A stretch of DNA of 35,685 bases from JANRKN01 sp033763435 (GTDB taxonomy: Bacteria; Planctomycetota; Phycisphaerae; Phycisphaerales; UBA1924): the NCBI GenBank assembly GCA_033763435.1, contig JANRKN010000011.1, positions 1-35,685 on the forward strand. The letters run 5' to 3'. Both the position numbers and the translations under genes were made by a program. Below are positions 32,595 to 35,685 of this stretch, piece after piece (the stretch's first letter is position 1; every line of letters starts with the position of its first letter). The notes under the pieces are model-generated. The model worked only from the letters and a program-made list of their open reading frames with translations. It had not been told where the DNA came from and searched no databases.

Positions 32595-33455
32595 TCGCGT
32601 CACCATCTCCCGCACCGCCTCAAACACCTCGCCCGCGCCCAGCCAGTCCATGCTCATGGGCGACGCGGGCGCCACCACCTTCACGCTCGGGCCGATCGGC
32701 GCCCAGCGCTCGGGCATCGTGGGCCCAAAGAGCGCCACCACGCCCACGCCCAGCTGCGCCGCCAGGTGCGCGGGGCCCGAATCCGCCACCACCACCGTCC
32801 GCGCGGTGCGGAGCAGGTCGGCCAGCTCGCCCAGCTCGCCCATGAACGCCCCGCGCATCGCGCCGAACACTTCCAGCTCCGTCTTGCCGAACTGCTCGTG
32901 CTCGACCTCGCCCGCGACGACCCACACCGGGCCAAGCCCCACCTCGCCCAGCAGCTCGCGCAGTCGGGCCCACTCGCTCAGAGGCCAGCGCTTGCCAGCC
33001 GAGCCCGCCCCCACATGCAGCACGATCGGCCCGCCGACGTTCGGCCGCGCCGTCGCCTCGTGCGTGCGCCCCACGGCAAAGTGCCTCGCAAACTCCAGCG
33101 CCAGCGTCCGGTCCAGAGGCCGATCGACCAACAGCAACTGCGCCCCCGGGAACATCGCGCCCAGATTCGCCTTGTAGCTCTCCTCAAGCCCTTGCGGGCA
33201 CGCGAAGCTGATGACGCGCGCAACACCCGCCACGGCCTTGATCGCCCCGTGCCCCGCCGCGCCCGGCACATACAGCGCCGAATACCGCGCCGACTCCGCC
33301 GACTCGCCGCGCACCCCAAGCTCCCGCGCCGCGAGCATCGCCTTGGACGCATCGCTCACGAGCGTCACGCCGCCGAGCGACCGCAGCGCCCGCAGCAAAG
33401 GCCACAGCAGCACCGAATCGCCCAGCGCCCCGCGATGGAGCACGTACGAACTCAT
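32592..33455 (-). CDS. GT9-like heptosyltransferase-family protein
   Basis: A protein of about 287 residues with the ADP-heptose:LPS heptosyltransferase layout: N-terminal YVLHRGALGDSVLLWPLLRAL, middle GGPIVLHVGAGSAGKRWPLSEW, and C-terminal VVADSGPAHLAAQLGVGVVALFGPTMPERWAP. Members transfer heptose or related sugars onto lipopolysaccharide cores or other surface glycans. It is slightly short for the family, and the true substrate is not predictable. Two ATGs (33458 and 33455) are possible; CATAAT lies three and six bases before them respectively, favouring 33455 by the window's pattern. The stop falls 9 bases before the gatB start. Confidence 0.88.
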   Translation of the reverse strand: MSSYVLHRGALGDSVLLWPLLRALRSLGGVTLVSDASKAMLAARELGVRGESAESARYSALYVPGAAGHGAIKAVAGVARVISFACPQGLEESYKANLGAMFPGAQLLLVDRPLDRTLALEFARHFAVGRTHEATARPNVGGPIVLHVGAGSAGKRWPLSEWARLRELLGEVGLGPVWVVAGEVEHEQFGKTELEVFGAMRGAFMGELGELADLLRTARTVVVADSGPAHLAAQLGVGVVALFGPTMPERWAPIGPSVKVVAPASPMSMDWLGAGEVFEAVREMVTR

Positions 33456-33461
33456 CATCTG

Positions 33462-33467
33462 ATTATG
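33462..33467 (-). promoter_or_regulatory. Candidate leaderless -10 (CATAAT, N6, ATG)
   Basis: CATAAT is close to the sigma-70 consensus TATAAT and ends six bases before ATG 33455 of the heptosyltransferase-like gene. Confidence 0.45.
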
Positions 33468-33491
33468 GCCGGTCCGCGGGCTCGCATCGCG

Positions 33492-35105
33492 TCAACCCGC
33501 GCGCACCGCGCGCAGCGCCGCACGCTCGAACGCCACCGCGCGGGGCCAGGACCACCCGCGCTCGCGGGCCAGCTCGGCCATCGACCTGGGCGCCGCGCCC
33601 GCAAGCCCGTGCCGCGCGATCAGCCACGCCGCACCTTCGCCCGCCGTCCGCCGGGCTCGCGCACGCACCCACGCGGGCAACACCAAAGGCCCCACCGGTG
33701 CGAGCACCACCTTCGACCAGCCCCGCAGAACCTCAGCGCCCGAGCCCGCCGAACCCATCACCCCCCGCGCTCCGCTCCGTGGCGCGAGCGCGCGCGTCAC
33801 CGCGAGCGTGACGCCCGCGGCCAGCCTTCCCTCCGACGCCGGGTCGGCCGCGTCGATCGCCCCCCGCGCCGCCTCAACCGCGCGCACCACCACCTCACCC
33901 GAAGGCCGGCCCCCGAGCGTCGCAAGCGTCCGCGTGATCGTCCCGAGCTCCTGTCTCACGAGCGCGAGCCTCAGCAGCGCCGCCCAGCGCACGAGCGTCA
34001 GCGCCTCATCGATCATCGCCGACGCCGGATCATGCCGATCGATCGCCGCGATGATGCCGCGCGCGCGGAACTTCAGAAACTGCAGCGCCACCAGCCTCGT
34101 GCGCTCGACAAACGCGATCGGCGGATTGCCCTCGCCCGTCTCTTCCCACGACAGGCCCGCCCGCACCGGCTCGGGCGCGAGCAGCACTTCCGCCGCGTCG
34201 GGCCGCGCGAACGCCTCCATCACGGGCCCCGCGAGCCCGCGGTCTGAGGGCGCGAGCCTCATCAGCCACTGCGCGCGGTACACATGCGCCGCGCGGAGCA
34301 GCGCGCGCCGCGTCACGCCCACTCGCCGCGCGATATCCCCCGCCTCGCGACCCGTCGCGAGCAGCCGATCCACCACCCGCCCCACGCGCGCGGACAACCT
34401 CACCGCGCCCGGGCGCGCCTCTTTGAACATCGGCGCAATGACCGCACGCACCGTGCCCCTCGCGCGCCCAAGCCGCCGGGCGACGCGCGCAATCACCTCC
34501 GCCCGCCCAAGCCCGACCCGCAGATACAGCCCCGCGCAGCGCCTCGCGCGGCCGCGCTCGGCCTCGGTCAGCCTCGAGAACACGACACGATTCTCCGCGT
34601 CAGCCCCCGCCTGCCTCCGGGCACGCTCAAACGCCTCGACGATCTCCCGCGCGAACACGAGCGTCGCCCGTCCCCCGGCGCCGCGCGTCCGCATCGCGAT
34701 CAGGCCCCGTCGCCGCGCCCGCTCGATCGTCTTGCGGTCGCACCCCCAGCGCTGGGTAAGCTCCGCCAGCGTCAACCCGCCCCGGCGCAGCTCCTGCTCC
34801 GACTCGAGCTCCGCCCACGCCGACAACCGCTCGACCAGCGCCGACAGATCGCTCAGCACCTCGCCCGCGCGCACGAGCGCAACCCCCGTCGACACCACCG
34901 CGCCGCTCGGCCGGTAGCCCGTCAGCCGAAACAGCACCCACTCGACGGGCAGCTCGCGCGCTTCTCCCTCACCACCGTCCATCAGCTCGCGCGCCAGCGT
35001 CTGCGCGCGCGCAATATCGCGCGTCAGCGCCTCGCGCGAGGCAAAGCGCAGCTCGCGAGCCAGATCCTCCAGAAACCCCAGCCTCAGCCGCGAGAACGCC
35101 GGCAT
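33492..35105 (-). CDS. Divergent sigma-70-like protein with several helix-turn-helix segments
   Basis: A 537-residue protein, very rich in Ala and Arg. I see several HTH-like segments: LTLAELTQRWGCDRKTIERA (about 110-130), AEVIARVARRLGRARGTVRA (about 205-225), AGDIARRVGVTRRALLRA (about 255-275) and, at the C-terminus, MAELARERGWSWPRAVAFER before AALRAVRAG, which resembles sigma-70 region 4.2. The stretch from RTRLVALQFLKFRARG through LVRQELGTITRTLATL to VTLAVTRALA recalls a worn sigma region 2 as found in planctomycetal sigma-like proteins, but the usual NLRLV and promoter-melting aromatic residues are weak or missing. It may be an alternative sigma factor, a degenerate one, or another DNA-binding regulator. 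ATG 35105 lies 7 bases past the mqnA stop, so the two are probably one operon. Confidence 0.5.
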   Translation of the reverse strand: MPAFSRLRLGFLEDLARELRFASREALTRDIARAQTLARELMDGGEGEARELPVEWVLFRLTGYRPSGAVVSTGVALVRAGEVLSDLSALVERLSAWAELESEQELRRGGLTLAELTQRWGCDRKTIERARRRGLIAMRTRGAGGRATLVFAREIVEAFERARRQAGADAENRVVFSRLTEAERGRARRCAGLYLRVGLGRAEVIARVARRLGRARGTVRAVIAPMFKEARPGAVRLSARVGRVVDRLLATGREAGDIARRVGVTRRALLRAAHVYRAQWLMRLAPSDRGLAGPVMEAFARPDAAEVLLAPEPVRAGLSWEETGEGNPPIAFVERTRLVALQFLKFRARGIIAAIDRHDPASAMIDEALTLVRWAALLRLALVRQELGTITRTLATLGGRPSGEVVVRAVEAARGAIDAADPASEGRLAAGVTLAVTRALAPRSGARGVMGSAGSGAEVLRGWSKVVLAPVGPLVLPAWVRARARRTAGEGAAWLIARHGLAGAAPRSMAELARERGWSWPRAVAFERAALRAVRAG

Positions 35106-35533
35106 GCTTCACTCACTCAGCAAACGTCGGCGCGGGCCCGTCGGGCAGCAGCCCCACCCCGCGCGCCTCGGCCCAGAACCGCCCCACCGCCTCGCGCTCG
35201 CGATCACCCACCTCATACCGCAGCAGCTCCCCGACATACCGCCGCGCAAGGTCCAAAGGCCAGCGCGCCTGAGGCGCCCGCGTCGCGATGATCCAATCCA
35301 GCCGCGTCCGGTTGTGCCGACGCTGACGGTCCAGCGCCGCCGCCGCGAGCCTCACGCATTCGCTCCCCGCCTCCGCACGCCGACACACCCACATCGCATA
35401 CACAAACGGCAGGCCCGTCCACGCCTTCCAAGCCTCGCCCAGATCCAGCTGAAACGGATACCTCTCCTCCGGTGGCGCGTCCGTCACCACCTTGTCACCG
35501 ATCAGCAGCACCGTCGAAGGCCACACGCCCTCA

Positions 35534-35685
<152 letters not shown>

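Noticed and set aside
30789..34247. 1152-codon plus-strand frame opposite gatB and neighbours
   Set aside because: It spans three real minus-strand genes with clear family motifs and has the same biased composition as other shadows.

Overview
The window is a GC-rich (roughly two-thirds G+C), gene-dense chromosomal segment with most genes on the minus strand. It looks planctomycetal, most likely class Phycisphaerae. The pointers are a secreted repeat protein ending in paired DxDxSGxxDxxD dockerin-like segments, an exosortase beside an outer-membrane polysaccharide exporter, the futalosine menaquinone genes mqnE and mqnA, a divergent sigma-70-like protein, and many genes that seem to be leaderless. 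This is an inference from family content; there is no rRNA marker.

Layout. 1-3476 (-): an exosortase/EpsI-type protein running off the left edge, and a Wza/GumB-type export lipoprotein. 3756-5580 (+): lipoyl synthase and a HicA/HicB toxin-antitoxin pair. 5597-9466 (-): an HGSNAT-like membrane acyltransferase, a glycosyltransferase broken by an amber codon, and a translationally coupled SpoIIE/PP2C phosphatase plus HD-GYP pair. 9568-13541 (-): a large secreted M16 peptidase and an extended RsmD methyltransferase. 13594-14535 (+): a membrane-anchored AAA-type protein whose Walker B Asp-Glu pair is replaced by Pro-Ser. 14567-21363 (-): a TM2 protein, phosphofructokinase, an unlisted 29-residue membrane peptide, a ferric-reductase-like oxidoreductase, an MBL/beta-CASP nuclease-like protein, and a zinc-ribbon membrane protein paired with an SPFH-GYF protein. 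21493-25549: thymidine kinase (+), then a uridine-kinase-like protein, an isolated nuoH and a CNT nucleoside transporter (-), i.e. nucleoside salvage genes around a Complex I gene. 25615-35574 (-): mqnE, the dockerin-bearing repeat protein, gatB, a heptosyltransferase-like protein, the sigma-like protein and the 3' part of mqnA.

Shared themes are envelope and exopolysaccharide biogenesis (exosortase, exporter, glycosyltransferases, acyltransferase, secreted repeat protein), respiration and redox cofactors (nuoH, mqnE, mqnA, lipA, ferric-reductase-like protein), nucleoside salvage, and signalling (PP2C, HD-GYP, sigma-like protein).

The strongest cross-cutting signal is a TAnnnT hexamer placed 5 or 6 bases before the start codon of about ten otherwise unrelated genes, which suggests widespread leaderless transcription. 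The most unusual single gene is the membrane pseudo-AAA protein. The right end (from about 35530) is a poly-C/poly-G stretch followed by sequence of different composition and is probably a sequencing or assembly artefact that truncates mqnA.
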